Source: JAKVBH01 sp049800955 (GTDB lineage: Bacteria; Pseudomonadota; Alphaproteobacteria; Rhodobacterales; Rhodobacteraceae). Taken from it: a stretch of DNA of 64,000 nucleotides. A program made the position numbers and the translations under genes. The notes under the pieces are model-generated. The model was not told the DNA's origin and searched no databases. It saw only the letters and a program-made list of their open reading frames with translations. Below, piece after piece: positions 7,721 through 17,131 of this stretch (positions are counted from its first letter, which is position 1; the number at the start of each line of letters is the position of its first letter). The DNA lies in the NCBI RefSeq assembly GCF_049800955.1, contig NZ_JBNAGA010000001.1, forward strand, positions 1,178,001 through 1,242,000. The letters are read 5' to 3'.

Positions 7721-9823
7721 CTATCGCGTGAAGGCCTGGACGTTGCCAGCGTCCACATTGAGGATATTGCCCGTGGATTTGCCTGACGTGTCCGCGGCAA
7801 AGAAATAGCAGGCTTCAGCGATATCCTCAGGCAACACGGAACGCTTGAGCAGGGAGCGCTGGCGGTACATCTCCTCGAGGCCCTCCTTGTCCGTGCCGTA
7901 GGTGCCCGCGCGCTGTTCCAGCCAATCGCCTTCCCAGATCTTTGAGCCGCGCAACACCGCATCGGGATTTACGACATTGACCCGGATGCCAGCCTCCGCC
8001 CCCTCCAGCGCCAGACATCTGGCCAGATGGATCTCCGATGCTTTTGCCGTGCAATAGGCCGCCGCATTGGGAGAGGCGGCAAGTCCGTTCTTGGAGGCCA
8101 CAAAGACAACAGAGCCCCCCATGTCCTGAACCCGCATGACCTTGAAGGCCTCGCGGCTCACCAGAAAGTAGCCGGTGGACAGGATGTCCATGTTCTTGGT
8201 CCACAAAGCCAGAGATGTTTCTTCAATTGGCGCGGATGATGCGATCCCGGCATTGGAGACGAGAATATCGATCCCACCGAACTCAACCGATGCCGAGGCA
8301 AAAGCCGCCGCGACAGCCTCTTCGCGTGTCACATCCATGGTGACGCTGCGGATGACATCCTTGCCATAGCGCTGCGACAGCATGGCCTGGGTTGAAGCGA
8401 GGCCGTCTTCGTTGATATCTGCCAGAACGACGCACGCGCCTTCCTTGAGGTATCTCTCGGCTGTTGCCGCGCCGATGCCTCCTGCGCCCCCCGTGACGAG
8501 CGCCACGCGCCCTGCCAACGACTTGGGTTTGGGCATGCGCTGCAATTTGGCCTCCTCCAGAAGCCAATACTCGATATCAAAGGCTTCCTGCTCGGGCAGA
8601 CCCTGATATGTGCTGACCGCAGATGCGCCCCGCATCACGTTGATTGCATTGACATAGAACTCGCCGGAAATGCGCGCGGTCGCCTTGTCCTTGGCGAAGG
8701 TGATCATGCCGACGCCGGGAATGAGATAGACCACAGCATTCGGATCCCTCATGGCCGGGCTGTCCTCGTGTTTGCAGCGCGCATAATAGGCCGCGTAATC
8801 GTCGCGATAGGCCGCAATCTGATCTGGCAGCGCGGACAAGGCCTCCTCGATATTGCCGCTTGCAGGATCAAAGGGCACGACAAGCGGGCGGATTTTGGTG
8901 CGCAGGAAATGGTCCGGGCAGGAGGTGCCCAAAGCGGCAAGTGGCGCCATGTCCCTTGCGTTGACAAACTCCAGAACCACGTCGTCGTCATTGAAATGAC
9001 CAACCATATGCTGATTGCCGGAGACAAACCCGCGAATGGCAGGCATGAGCCTTGAAGCGATCGATGCGCGGGTCTCGGGCGGCAGGCTTTCATGGATCGC
9101 GCCACCAAAAGCCGGAACTCCGTTGCTGCGTTCTGCGAGCCATTTGGTGGCAACATTGATGACATCGATGGTCTGATCATAACAGGCCTTGGCCGTGTCG
9201 CCCCACGTGAAGAGGCCATGGCTTTCGAGCACCACGCCATCGGCATCCGGATTCTCAAGGCAAAACGTCTCGAGCCACAATCCCAGCTCGTAGCCGGGTT
9301 TCTTCCATGGGAGCCAGCCGATACGGTCACCGAAGATCTCGCGCGTCAGCTCCTTGGAGTTTGTGGATGCGGCAATCGCGATGATCGCATCTGCATGCAC
9401 ATGATCCACATGCGTGCGGGGCACATAGGCGTGCAGGGGGGTATCGATCGATGCGGCGCGCGGGTTCAGCCGGAAGGTGCAATGGGGCAGGTAGCCCACC
9501 ATCTCGTCTTCGTAATCAACACCGCGATATAGTGTCTTCAGCGCGCGCAGTTTGTCCATGTAAAGGGTGGCAAAGCCATCCATGCCCATGGACCCGATAT
9601 CGCCGCCTGATCCCTTGACCCAGAGCACCTCGACGGGCTCTCCGGTCAAGGGGTCGGTCTCCATCACTTTGGCAGACGTGTTGCCGCCGCCGTAGTTGGT
9701 CACGCGCTTGTCGGATCCCAGGATGTTGGAGCGATAGCGCAGCAATTCCGATTCGCTCAGGCCGTCCGCCACGGTCGGGTCCCAACGACTTTCCAGAAGT
9801 TGATTGTTCAATGATTTCAACAT
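7721..9823 (-). CDS. rhaD: Rhamnulose-phosphate aldolase / short-chain dehydrogenase fusion
   Basis: A bifunctional 700-residue enzyme. The N-terminal class II aldolase domain (about residues 1-420) shows the metal-histidine cluster HVDHVHADAI and the loop YGGGNTSAK; it cleaves L-rhamnulose-1-phosphate to dihydroxyacetone phosphate and L-lactaldehyde. The C-terminal domain is a short-chain dehydrogenase with VALVTGGAGGIGAA, SNAGIAS and the catalytic YCTAK, expected to oxidise lactaldehyde. Start set at ATG 9823 with GGGAGG upstream. It heads the rhaDI operon and is divergent from rhaR. The fusion is typical of alphaproteobacterial and some Gram-positive rhamnose loci. Confidence 0.92.
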   Translation of the reverse strand: MLKSLNNQLLESRWDPTVADGLSESELLRYRSNILGSDKRVTNYGGGNTSAKVMETDPLTGEPVEVLWVKGSGGDIGSMGMDGFATLYMDKLRALKTLYRGVDYEDEMVGYLPHCTFRLNPRAASIDTPLHAYVPRTHVDHVHADAIIAIAASTNSKELTREIFGDRIGWLPWKKPGYELGLWLETFCLENPDADGVVLESHGLFTWGDTAKACYDQTIDVINVATKWLAERSNGVPAFGGAIHESLPPETRASIASRLMPAIRGFVSGNQHMVGHFNDDDVVLEFVNARDMAPLAALGTSCPDHFLRTKIRPLVVPFDPASGNIEEALSALPDQIAAYRDDYAAYYARCKHEDSPAMRDPNAVVYLIPGVGMITFAKDKATARISGEFYVNAINVMRGASAVSTYQGLPEQEAFDIEYWLLEEAKLQRMPKPKSLAGRVALVTGGAGGIGAATAERYLKEGACVVLADINEDGLASTQAMLSQRYGKDVIRSVTMDVTREEAVAAAFASASVEFGGIDILVSNAGIASSAPIEETSLALWTKNMDILSTGYFLVSREAFKVMRVQDMGGSVVFVASKNGLAASPNAAAYCTAKASEIHLARCLALEGAEAGIRVNVVNPDAVLRGSKIWEGDWLEQRAGTYGTDKEGLEEMYRQRSLLKRSVLPEDIAEACYFFAADTSGKSTGNILNVDAGNVQAFTR

Positions 9824-9889
9824 TTTTCCTCCCGGCAAACGCAACGCGCCTGTGATGACAAGTTGCGTTGAGCTTGATCCTGGTAAATT

Positions 9890-9970
9890 TGCTTGTCAAT
9901 CAATTTCAATCACAATCAATCATGCTGCACTGCAGAATGATTGATTATGATCGTTTATGATTGACAGAGG
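9890..9970. promoter_or_regulatory. rhaD-rhaR divergent control region with palindrome
   Basis: The 186-bp gap between the divergent genes holds AT-rich repeats unlike its surroundings. A perfect 10-bp inverted repeat, AATCAATCAT (9914-9923) and ATGATTGATT (9937-9946), encloses a second palindrome, CTGCA-C-TGCAG (9925-9935). Further CAATCA-like half sites lie at about 9896-9918, and TATGATTGA at about 9955-9963. These are the natural candidates for RhaR (DeoR family) operators controlling both directions. Binding is inferred from position and symmetry. Confidence 0.6.
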
Positions 9971-10009
9971 GCGCGAATCTCGACAGCGTAAGCGGTGAGG
10001 GAGGCCAAA

Positions 10010-10810
10010 ATGCACGAGAAAGAGCGCCACACGATCATCCTGTCTGCGGTTGAAGAACGGCCGGTTGTGACGGTGGTTGACCTGTGCAAACTGACCGGTG
10101 CCTCCGAGGCGACAATCAGGCGCGACATCGCAACCCTGGACAAGGACGGCCAACTCCGGCGCGTGCGCGGTGGGGCAGAGGCCCTGAACCCACCGCAGGT
10201 CGTGGGGCTTGTCGGGCGTCCGTTCTCGGTCAATGAGACCATGCGGATTGAAGAAAAACAGGCGATTGCAGCGGCAGCCGTGGAGCTGTGCGAGGATGGC
10301 GATGCGATCATCATCAATGGCGGGACAACGACCTTCCAGATGGTGCACCCCTTGGCCAGTCGACGTTTGCAGGTCTTCACCAATTCCTTTCCGATTGCAG
10401 AGCATCTGCTGAAGCATTCGAAAAATACCATCATGTTGTCTGGTGGAACGATCTACCGCGAGCAGAACATCATCCTGTCACCCTTCGACAATGATGTGAC
10501 GCGCAATTTCTGTGCGCGGCGCATGTTCATGGGCGCGCAGGGGCTTGGGCCACTGGGGCTCATGGAGGCGGATCCACTGCTTATTCAGGCGGAGCAAAAG
10601 CTTATTGGGCAAGCCGATGAACTTGTCGTTCTGGCTGACAGCACGAAGTTCGAGCAGCGCTCGAGCCTCGTCCTGTGCCCGCTCAACCGGATCACGACGG
10701 TGATTACAGATGACCAGATCTCAGACAAGGCGGCCGCGATGCTCGAGGCCGCTGAAGTAAAGATGATCGTTACCCCAGCCGGTAGCGCTCACAGGTCGGC
10801 GGCCTCCTGA
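10010..10810 (+). CDS. rhaR: DeoR-family regulator of rhamnose catabolism
   Basis: A 266-residue DeoR-type repressor: N-terminal winged helix (VTVVDLCKLTGASEATIRRDIATLDKDGQLRRVRGGAEAL, here in pieces across residues about 15-55) and a C-terminal DeoR sensor domain. The sensor domain has INGGTTTFQM and VVLADSTKFEQRS, segments that normally bind a phosphorylated sugar. Start set at ATG 10010, preceded by GGGAGG, rather than GTG 9995. It is the first gene of the rhaRSTPQMK operon and is divergent from rhaD, so it likely regulates both transcripts. The effector is probably rhamnulose phosphate or a related intermediate. Confidence 0.88.
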   Translation: MHEKERHTIILSAVEERPVVTVVDLCKLTGASEATIRRDIATLDKDGQLRRVRGGAEALNPPQVVGLVGRPFSVNETMRIEEKQAIAAAAVELCEDGDAIIINGGTTTFQMVHPLASRRLQVFTNSFPIAEHLLKHSKNTIMLSGGTIYREQNIILSPFDNDVTRNFCARRMFMGAQGLGPLGLMEADPLLIQAEQKLIGQADELVVLADSTKFEQRSSLVLCPLNRITTVITDDQISDKAAAMLEAAEVKMIVTPAGSAHRSAAS

Positions 10811-10850
10811 AGGGGACCGTCATAGCGAACGTATTTAGGGAGGATTCCAA

Positions 10851-11852
10851 ATGAAACGTCGCACGTTTACCAAACTCACAGCAGGTCTCAGCCTGGCGGC
10901 CACCCTGTTTGGCACCACAGCCATGGCGCAGGACAACATGCGCATTGCGCTGGTTGTGAAAGCGCTTGGCATCGGGTTCTTCGAGGCCGCAGCGGAAGGA
11001 GCCGAGGAGGCCGCCAAGGAATTGGGGAATGTCGAGATCATCTATACCGGTCCGACGGACACGACCGCCGAGGGCCAGATTGAGGTGATAAATTCCCTCA
11101 TCGCACAGGGCGTGGACGCCATTGCCGTATCGGCCAATGATACGGATGCGCTCGTTCCAACCCTCAAAAAGGCGATGCAGCGCGGGATCACGGTCATCAG
11201 CTGGGATTCCGGTGTGGCCCAAGAAGGCCGCATGATGCATCTGAACCCGTCGTCCAATGCGCTGATCGGCAATATGATCATCAAGCTGGCTGCCGATCAT
11301 CTGCCCGATGGCGGAGATGTGGCGGTTCTGTCGGCCACAACAACATCCACGAACCAAAACATCTGGATCGAAGAGATGACGAAGGTCATGGGCAATTACC
11401 CCGGCATCAATGTCGTCACGACAGTCTATGGCGACGACCTTGCGGACAAATCCTACCGTGAGGCGACGGGCCTGATGCAATCCTATCCCGATCTTGACGC
11501 GATCATTGCGCCCACGTCCGTGGGTATTGTGGCTGCGGCGCAGGCCGTGGTGGATGCGGGTAAGGTTGGCGAAGTCAATGTGACAGGTCTCGGGCTGCCC
11601 TCCGAGATGGCCGGTGCCATCGAGAGCGGCGCGTCGCAATCCTTTGCCATCTGGAACCCGATTGATCTGGGCTACTCGGCAGCGATGATTGCCCATGCGC
11701 TCGCCTCGGGCGCTGTCACGGCGGAACCTGGTGCGGAGATTTCGATTGGCCGCGTGGGCAGCATCACGCTGGACGACAAGAACGAGGCCGCGATGGCCGA
11801 TCCGTTCATCTACGACGCGTCCAATATCGACCAGTTCAAGTCGATTTTCTAA
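10851..11852 (+). CDS. rhaS: Rhamnose ABC transporter substrate-binding protein
   Basis: Periplasmic sugar-binding protein of 333 residues in the ribose/rhamnose family (CUT2). The N-terminus has a secretion signal of about 25 residues ending AMA before QDNMRIALVVKALG. It is followed by the two-lobed fold with VDAIAVSANDTDALVPTL and DLDAIIAPTSVGIVAAAQAV. A strong ribosome site (GGGAGG) precedes ATG 10851. It lies between rhaR and the ATPase gene rhaT, and a GC-rich stem-loop follows it, as is common for the most abundant component of an importer operon. Rhamnose specificity is inferred from the locus. Confidence 0.9.
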   Translation: MKRRTFTKLTAGLSLAATLFGTTAMAQDNMRIALVVKALGIGFFEAAAEGAEEAAKELGNVEIIYTGPTDTTAEGQIEVINSLIAQGVDAIAVSANDTDALVPTLKKAMQRGITVISWDSGVAQEGRMMHLNPSSNALIGNMIIKLAADHLPDGGDVAVLSATTTSTNQNIWIEEMTKVMGNYPGINVVTTVYGDDLADKSYREATGLMQSYPDLDAIIAPTSVGIVAAAQAVVDAGKVGEVNVTGLGLPSEMAGAIESGASQSFAIWNPIDLGYSAAMIAHALASGAVTAEPGAEISIGRVGSITLDDKNEAAMADPFIYDASNIDQFKSIF

Positions 11853-11863
11853 GCCTCTCCTGT

Positions 11864-11895
11864 CCTGCGCAGCGCGCACCATCGCGCTGCGCAGG
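11864..11895 (+). terminator. Stem-loop between rhaS and rhaT
   Basis: A perfect 13-bp stem, CCTGCGCAGCGCG (11864-11876) and CGCGCTGCGCAGG (11883-11895), with a 6-base loop, followed by CTTTTCG. It lies 12 bp after the rhaS stop. It could act as a leaky terminator or as a 3' barrier that stabilises rhaS mRNA and gives more binding protein than membrane subunits. Confidence 0.75.
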
Positions 11896-11923
11896 CTTTT
11901 CGATCCCTCAGCCGAGTTTTTCG

Positions 11924-13456
11924 ATGTTACACCAAGCGGACACCAGACGTGCGCCGGCCGCCATTTCCACGCAGGCGGCGATCCTTGCGCTGGACGGGAT
12001 CACCAAGACATTTCCGGGCGTGAAAGCCCTCTCGGACGTGTCGCTGGAGCTCTATCCGGGCAAGGTCACGGCGCTCATCGGCGAAAATGGCGCTGGCAAG
12101 TCAACGGTCGTGAAGACCCTGACCGGCATCTACCAGCCCGACGCCGGCACAATCCTCATGGATGGACAGCCCACAGCATTTCCCGCCCCGCAGGCGGCCT
12201 CTGATCACGGTGTCACAGCCATTCATCAGGAAACGGTCCTCTTTGATGAATTGTCCGTGGCGGAAAACATCTTTCTGGGCCATGCGCCGCGCGGCGCATT
12301 TGGGTTGATCGATGTGAAAGCGATGACCCGCAAAGCCGGAGAGATCCTGACTGGCATCGGCGCGACAATCGATCCCGAACACAAGCTCAAGGATCTGGGC
12401 ATTGCCAGCAAACACCTCGTGGCGATCGCGCGCGCGCTATCGATCGATGCCCGTGTCGTCATCATGGACGAACCCACTGCCGCGCTCTCGCACAAGGAAA
12501 TCGAGGAGCTTTATGAGCTTGTCGAAAGCCTGAAGGCGCAGGGAAAGGCGATCCTGTTCATCAGCCACAAATTCGATGAGATCTTTCGCATCGCGGACAA
12601 TTACACGGTCTTTCGCGACGGGCAGTTGATTGGTCATGGTGCGATTGCCGATGTCAGCGAGGCGGAGTTGGTGAAAATGATGGTGGGCCGGGATGTCAGT
12701 CAGATTTTTCCCCAGCGCGCGGCCCATCCCGGTGACACGATCTTGCAAGTGACCGGCTATTGTCATCCAACGGAATTCGAAGACATCGGGTTTACTCTGC
12801 GAAAAGGCGAAATTCTGGGGTTTTATGGCCTCGTGGGGGCGGGACGGTCCGAATTCATGCAAGCTCTGTTTGGCATCACGCGTGCCTCGGCCGGTGAGGT
12901 CGAGATTGACGGGCAGAAGGTCCGGATCATGTCGCCAGCGGATGCGGTCGCCAACGGCATTGTCTATGTGCCAGAGGATCGCGGCAAACAGGGCGCCATC
13001 CTTGATCTGCCCATTTTTCAGAACGTGACCTTGCCCTCACTGGGGCGCATCTCCAGCAGGGGCTTTCTGGCGCTTGCCGAGGAATTCAGGCTGGCGCGGG
13101 AATACACAGAGCGGCTGGATCTGCGCGCAGCGTCGCTTGATACCCATGTGGGCAACCTCTCGGGCGGCAATCAGCAAAAGGTGGTCATAGCGAAATGGCT
13201 CGCGACCCAGCCCAAGGTCATCATCCTTGATGAGCCGACCAAAGGCGTCGACATCGGATCAAAGGCTGCCGTGCACGAGTTCATGGCGGAATTGGCGGGC
13301 CAGGGGCTCGCGGTCATCATGGTCAGCTCGGAAATCCCCGAAGTGCTGGGCATGTCAGACAGGGTCATCGTCATGCGCGAGGGCCGGATGGTGGCAGAGC
13401 TGTCCGAGGCGGAGTTACAGCCCGAAACGCTCGTCCGTCACGCCGCTGGTATCTAG
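11924..13456 (+). CDS. rhaT: Rhamnose ABC transporter ATPase (two nucleotide-binding domains)
   Basis: A 510-residue ATPase with two fused nucleotide-binding domains, as in RbsA/RhaT of the CUT2 family. The first domain has Walker A GENGAGKST (residues 53-61) and VVIMDEPTAALS. The second has the degenerate GLVGAGRSE, signature LSGGNQQKVVIAKWL and Walker B VIILDEPTKGVD. It energises uptake of L-rhamnose through RhaP and RhaQ. It is preceded by the rhaS stem-loop and followed 12 bp later by rhaP. The same symbol is used for an unrelated proton symporter in enterobacteria; here the rhizobial naming applies. Confidence 0.92.
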   Translation: MLHQADTRRAPAAISTQAAILALDGITKTFPGVKALSDVSLELYPGKVTALIGENGAGKSTVVKTLTGIYQPDAGTILMDGQPTAFPAPQAASDHGVTAIHQETVLFDELSVAENIFLGHAPRGAFGLIDVKAMTRKAGEILTGIGATIDPEHKLKDLGIASKHLVAIARALSIDARVVIMDEPTAALSHKEIEELYELVESLKAQGKAILFISHKFDEIFRIADNYTVFRDGQLIGHGAIADVSEAELVKMMVGRDVSQIFPQRAAHPGDTILQVTGYCHPTEFEDIGFTLRKGEILGFYGLVGAGRSEFMQALFGITRASAGEVEIDGQKVRIMSPADAVANGIVYVPEDRGKQGAILDLPIFQNVTLPSLGRISSRGFLALAEEFRLAREYTERLDLRAASLDTHVGNLSGGNQQKVVIAKWLATQPKVIILDEPTKGVDIGSKAAVHEFMAELAGQGLAVIMVSSEIPEVLGMSDRVIVMREGRMVAELSEAELQPETLVRHAAGI

Positions 13457-13468
13457 AAGGGACCGCTC

Positions 13469-14452
13469 ATGCTCAAACGCATTCTGACATCTCGCGAAGC
13501 CCTTCTTGTGGGCGCCATCGCTGTGTTGCTGGCGCTGATCTCGTCGCGCTTTCCTGCCTTTATTGCCCCGGGCAATCTGGCCAATGTCTTCAATGATACA
13601 TCGCCACTGATCCTGCTGGCCATCGGACAGATGATTGTCATTCTGACCAAATGCATCGACCTCAGCGTTGCGGCCAATCTGGCGCTGACGGGTATGGTCG
13701 TCTCGATGCTCAATGTGGCGATGCCGGGCTTGCCCATTGTCTTCATCCTGATGATCGCCGTGGGTCTCGGGATGGTTCTCGGCATGATCAACGGCCTGCT
13801 GGTCTGGAAACTGGCCATCCCCCCCATTGTCGTCACATTGGGTACGATGACGATCTTCCGGGGCCTGATCTTCGTCATCTCGGATGGGAAATGGGTCAAC
13901 AGCCACGAAATGAGCCCCGCGTTCAAGGCCTTCCCGCGCACCGAGCTATTGGGTCTGCCTGTTTTGGGATGGATCGCAATTCTTGCGGTCATACTCTTCA
14001 CGATTGTCATGACGCGAACCACACTGGGCCGGGCCTTCTATGCCGCCGGCGGCAACCCCCATGCGGCCACTTATGCCGGGATCAATGTCGGAAAAACCCA
14101 ATTCTGGGCCTTTACAATTTCGGGCGCATTGGCCGGGCTGACAGGGTATTTGTGGGTCTCTCGTTTTGCCGTCTCATATGTGGATATCGCCGGTGGATTT
14201 GAGCTGGATGTTGTGGCTGCCTGCGTTATTGGCGGGGTGTCGATCATGGGGGGCATCGGCACGGTCGCAGGCGCGCTTCTGGGCGCCTTGTTTCTGGGTA
14301 TCATCAAGAATGCCTTGCCGGTCGTTGATATTTCCCCCTTCTGGCAACTCGCGATCTCAGGCAGCGCGATCATCATCGCGGTGGCCCTGAATGCACAGGC
14401 CAACCGGGAAAAAGGCCGGATCATCCTCAAACGCGCGGAGCAGGCCACATGA
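13469..14452 (+). CDS. rhaP: Rhamnose ABC transporter permease P
   Basis: Inner-membrane permease of the RbsC/CUT2 family, 327 residues with about eight to ten hydrophobic segments. Family hallmarks include TKCIDLSVAANLALTGM near residue 55-70 and ATYAGINVGKTQFWAFTISG in the second half, plus the GGVSIMGGIGTVAGALLG stretch. It pairs with RhaQ to form the channel for rhamnose. Its stop overlaps the start of rhaQ by 4 bp (ATGA), so the two subunits are probably made in matched amounts. Confidence 0.9.
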   Translation: MLKRILTSREALLVGAIAVLLALISSRFPAFIAPGNLANVFNDTSPLILLAIGQMIVILTKCIDLSVAANLALTGMVVSMLNVAMPGLPIVFILMIAVGLGMVLGMINGLLVWKLAIPPIVVTLGTMTIFRGLIFVISDGKWVNSHEMSPAFKAFPRTELLGLPVLGWIAILAVILFTIVMTRTTLGRAFYAAGGNPHAATYAGINVGKTQFWAFTISGALAGLTGYLWVSRFAVSYVDIAGGFELDVVAACVIGGVSIMGGIGTVAGALLGALFLGIIKNALPVVDISPFWQLAISGSAIIIAVALNAQANREKGRIILKRAEQAT

Positions 14453-15435
14453 GCACCACCGATCGTTTCGTCCCCGACCGCTTGCGGTCTCCTCTGGAGC
14501 AACGGCTGAAGAGCTGGGAGACCCTTTTGCTATTGGTGGCCATTGCCATCTTTGTGGCCAACAGCTTTGCGTCTCCCTATTTCCTGAATGCGTGGAACCT
14601 GAGCGACGCCACGTTCAATTTCACGGAAAAAGCCATGATCGCCTTTGCGATGGCGCTGCTGATTATCTCAGGTGAGATTGACCTGTCGGTCGCCTCGATC
14701 ATTGCGCTGGCGTCCACGGCCATGGGGGCGGCTGTTCAGATGGGCGTGGGCACGCCGGGGCTTGTGCTGATCGGGCTGGGCGTCGGGCTGTTGTGCGGTG
14801 CGTTCAACGGGCTTTTGGTCACGCGGATGGGCCTGCCTTCCATTGTGGTGACCATCGGGACGATGAGCCTCTTTCGTGGCATCAGTTTCATCGTTCTGGG
14901 CGACCAGGCCTATCGCGGGTACCCCGATAGTTTCTCATGGTTCGGGCAGGGCTATGTCTGGTGGGTCATTTCTTTTGAGTTCGTGCTCTTCGGGGTCATT
15001 GCGCTGATCTACGCCGTTGTATTGCACAAGACCAACTTTGGCCGCGCGGTCTATGCGATAGGCAATAATGCAACCGGCGCCATGTTTTCGGGTATTCGCG
15101 TCCCGCGGGTGAAGTTCATTCTGTTTCTTCTCACGGGCCTCATGTCCGGCGTGGCAGCGGTTTGTCTGACGGCGCGGCTGGGCTCCACCCGCCCGTCCAT
15201 CGCGACGGGGTGGGAGCTGGAGATCGTGACAATGGTGGTTCTGGGGGGCGTCAGTATCCTCGGCGGCTCGGGCACCATACTGGGTGTTGTGATCGCGGCC
15301 TTCGTCATGGGGCTGGTGACGTTCGGGCTTGGGCTCCTCAACGTGCCCGGCATTGTAATGTCCATCGTGATCGGGGCGCTTTTGATCGGGGTCATCGCTT
15401 TGCCGCGCTTGTGGTCGATGTGGCGGGGGCGGTGA
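14449..15435 (+). CDS. rhaQ: Rhamnose ABC transporter permease Q
   Basis: Second CUT2-family permease, 328 residues. Hydrophobic segments begin near residue 25 (LLLLVAIAIFVANSF), and the conserved GEIDLSVASIIALAS and VVLGGVSILGGSGTILG stretches match RhaP, indicating an ancestral gene duplication. It starts inside the rhaP stop (ATGA) and ends with a TGATG overlap into rhaM. Together with RhaS, RhaT and RhaP it completes the importer. Confidence 0.9.
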   Translation: MSTTDRFVPDRLRSPLEQRLKSWETLLLLVAIAIFVANSFASPYFLNAWNLSDATFNFTEKAMIAFAMALLIISGEIDLSVASIIALASTAMGAAVQMGVGTPGLVLIGLGVGLLCGAFNGLLVTRMGLPSIVVTIGTMSLFRGISFIVLGDQAYRGYPDSFSWFGQGYVWWVISFEFVLFGVIALIYAVVLHKTNFGRAVYAIGNNATGAMFSGIRVPRVKFILFLLTGLMSGVAAVCLTARLGSTRPSIATGWELEIVTMVVLGGVSILGGSGTILGVVIAAFVMGLVTFGLGLLNVPGIVMSIVIGALLIGVIALPRLWSMWRGR

Positions 15436-15749
15436 TGGAGAAATATGCCTTCAAAATGCAGCTCAATCCGGGGTGCCGTGCCGAATATATCAGACGCCAC
15501 GATGAGATCTGGCCGGAATTGTCCGCGCTTTTGAAAGATGCAGGCGTGAGCGACTACTCAATACACTTCGATCCCGAAACCCACATCCTCTTTGGCGTTC
15601 TTTGGCGCGAACAGGGCCATGGCATGGATGACCTGCCAAACCATCCCATCATGCAAAAGTGGTGGGCGCATATGGCGGATATCATGGAAACGCATTCCGA
15701 CAACGCGCCTGTCGCGCGCCCCCTTGAATGCGTCTTTCACATGCCATGA
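15435..15749 (+). CDS. rhaM: L-rhamnose mutarotase
   Basis: A 104-residue cytoplasmic enzyme that interconverts the alpha and beta anomers of L-rhamnose (EC 5.1.3.32); it is called rhaU in rhizobia. Recognisable family features are MEKYAFKMQLNPG at the start, RRHDEIWPEL, YSIHFDPETHILFGVLW and the C-terminal WWAHMADIM. The length matches the family exactly. The ATG at 15435 shares a base with the rhaQ stop (TGATG), and the end overlaps the rhaK start by 4 bp, so it is embedded in the operon. Confidence 0.9.
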   Translation: MEKYAFKMQLNPGCRAEYIRRHDEIWPELSALLKDAGVSDYSIHFDPETHILFGVLWREQGHGMDDLPNHPIMQKWWAHMADIMETHSDNAPVARPLECVFHMP

Positions 15750-17131
15750 CGCGCCATTTAGCAGTCATAGATATTGGCAAAACCAACGCAAAGCTCGTGC
15801 TTGTGGATCGGCAGACCCTGTCCGAGATCGCTGTCATCACACGGCCCAACACATGCATTCCCGGCCCGCCCTGGCCGCATTTCGATGTCGAGGGGCATTG
15901 GCGCTTTCTTCTGGAGGGATTGCGCGCATTTCATGCAGCCCATGGCATTGAGGCCATTTCTGTCACAACCCATGGCGCTTGCGCCGCGCTGCTGTCGAAA
16001 GATGGGCAGCTTGCCGCACCGATCCTTGATTACGAACATGCAGGACCCGACGACACAGCAGCGGCGTATGACGCCATCCGCCCCCCGTTTGCCGAGACAG
16101 GATCGCCGCGACTGGCAGGTGGTCTTAACATCGGCGCACAGCTGTTTTGGCAGTTTCAGAGCGATCCCGGTCTCAAGGACAGAACGCATCAGATCGTCAC
16201 CTATCCGCAATTCTGGGGGGCGCGGCTGACCGGTGTGACGGCGACGGATCCGACCTCTTTGGGTTGCCATAGTGACCTTTGGAACCCGACAGATGCGACA
16301 TTGTCCTCTCTGGTGGACGGATTTGGTCTTGCATCCAAGCTGGCGCCTGTGCGCGCACCCTCGGATATCCTGGGCCCAATCCTGCCCCATGTCGCCGACG
16401 CAACCGGGCTTGCGCCTGAGACGCCGGTCTATTGCGGCATTCACGATTCCAATGCGTCGCTCCTGCCTTATGTTCTGAGCGAAACGCCACCTTTCAGCGT
16501 AGTGTCGACGGGAACATGGGTCATCGCCATGTCGATTGGTGGCAGGGTGCGGTCACTGGATCCAAACCGCGATACGCTGATCAATGTAACAGCCACAGGC
16601 CAACCGGCGCCCTCGGCGCGTTTCATGGGCGGACGCGAACACGATCTGGCAACCGCAGGCCCGTACCCGGATCCCACGCAACAGGATCTGGAGACGATCC
16701 TTGGAGAGGAGATCACGCTGTTGCCCGCCGTCGTGTCAGACACCGGGCCTTTCAAGGGGCAGACGGCGCTTTGGATTGGTGAAGAACCTCAGCGCGGCAC
16801 AGGCGCGCGGGGCGCCGCCGTGGCGCTCTATCTGGCACTTGTGACTGCGGAATGCCTCTCCAATATCGGACAGGAGGGCAAGATCATTGTCGAAGGGCCC
16901 TTTGCGGGCAATTCGATCTTCCTCGATATGCTGAGCGTCGTGACAGGCTCTGACGTCTATCGCGCGCTCGGCACGACCGGAACCAGCGCGGGAGCGGCTC
17001 TCCTTGCTCCCGGGCCATCTGTTCCGCCGCCGGTGCAGGCACATCCGGTCTTGATCGGTTCGGACCGACGCGAAGCGCTCATGTCCTATGCAACCCTTTG
17101 GCGGGACAGGGTGCGAGGCCGTGTGACGTGA
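15746..17131 (+). CDS. rhaK: Rhamnulokinase (FGGY-type sugar kinase)
   Basis: A 461-residue kinase of the FGGY family expected to phosphorylate L-rhamnulose (or rhamnose, as proposed in rhizobia). The N-terminal phosphate loop is AVIDIGKTNAKLVLVD, the sugar-site region includes CGIHDSNASLLP, and the ATP-site glycine loops are VVSTGTWVIAMS and ALGTTGTSAGAALLA. I start it at ATG 15746, which overlaps the rhaM stop as ATGA; an upstream frame start at 15728 lies inside rhaM. It is the last gene of the rhaRSTPQMK operon. The sequence after it is non-coding or degenerate. Confidence 0.9.
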   Translation: MTRHLAVIDIGKTNAKLVLVDRQTLSEIAVITRPNTCIPGPPWPHFDVEGHWRFLLEGLRAFHAAHGIEAISVTTHGACAALLSKDGQLAAPILDYEHAGPDDTAAAYDAIRPPFAETGSPRLAGGLNIGAQLFWQFQSDPGLKDRTHQIVTYPQFWGARLTGVTATDPTSLGCHSDLWNPTDATLSSLVDGFGLASKLAPVRAPSDILGPILPHVADATGLAPETPVYCGIHDSNASLLPYVLSETPPFSVVSTGTWVIAMSIGGRVRSLDPNRDTLINVTATGQPAPSARFMGGREHDLATAGPYPDPTQQDLETILGEEITLLPAVVSDTGPFKGQTALWIGEEPQRGTGARGAAVALYLALVTAECLSNIGQEGKIIVEGPFAGNSIFLDMLSVVTGSDVYRALGTTGTSAGAALLAPGPSVPPPVQAHPVLIGSDRREALMSYATLWRDRVRGRVT

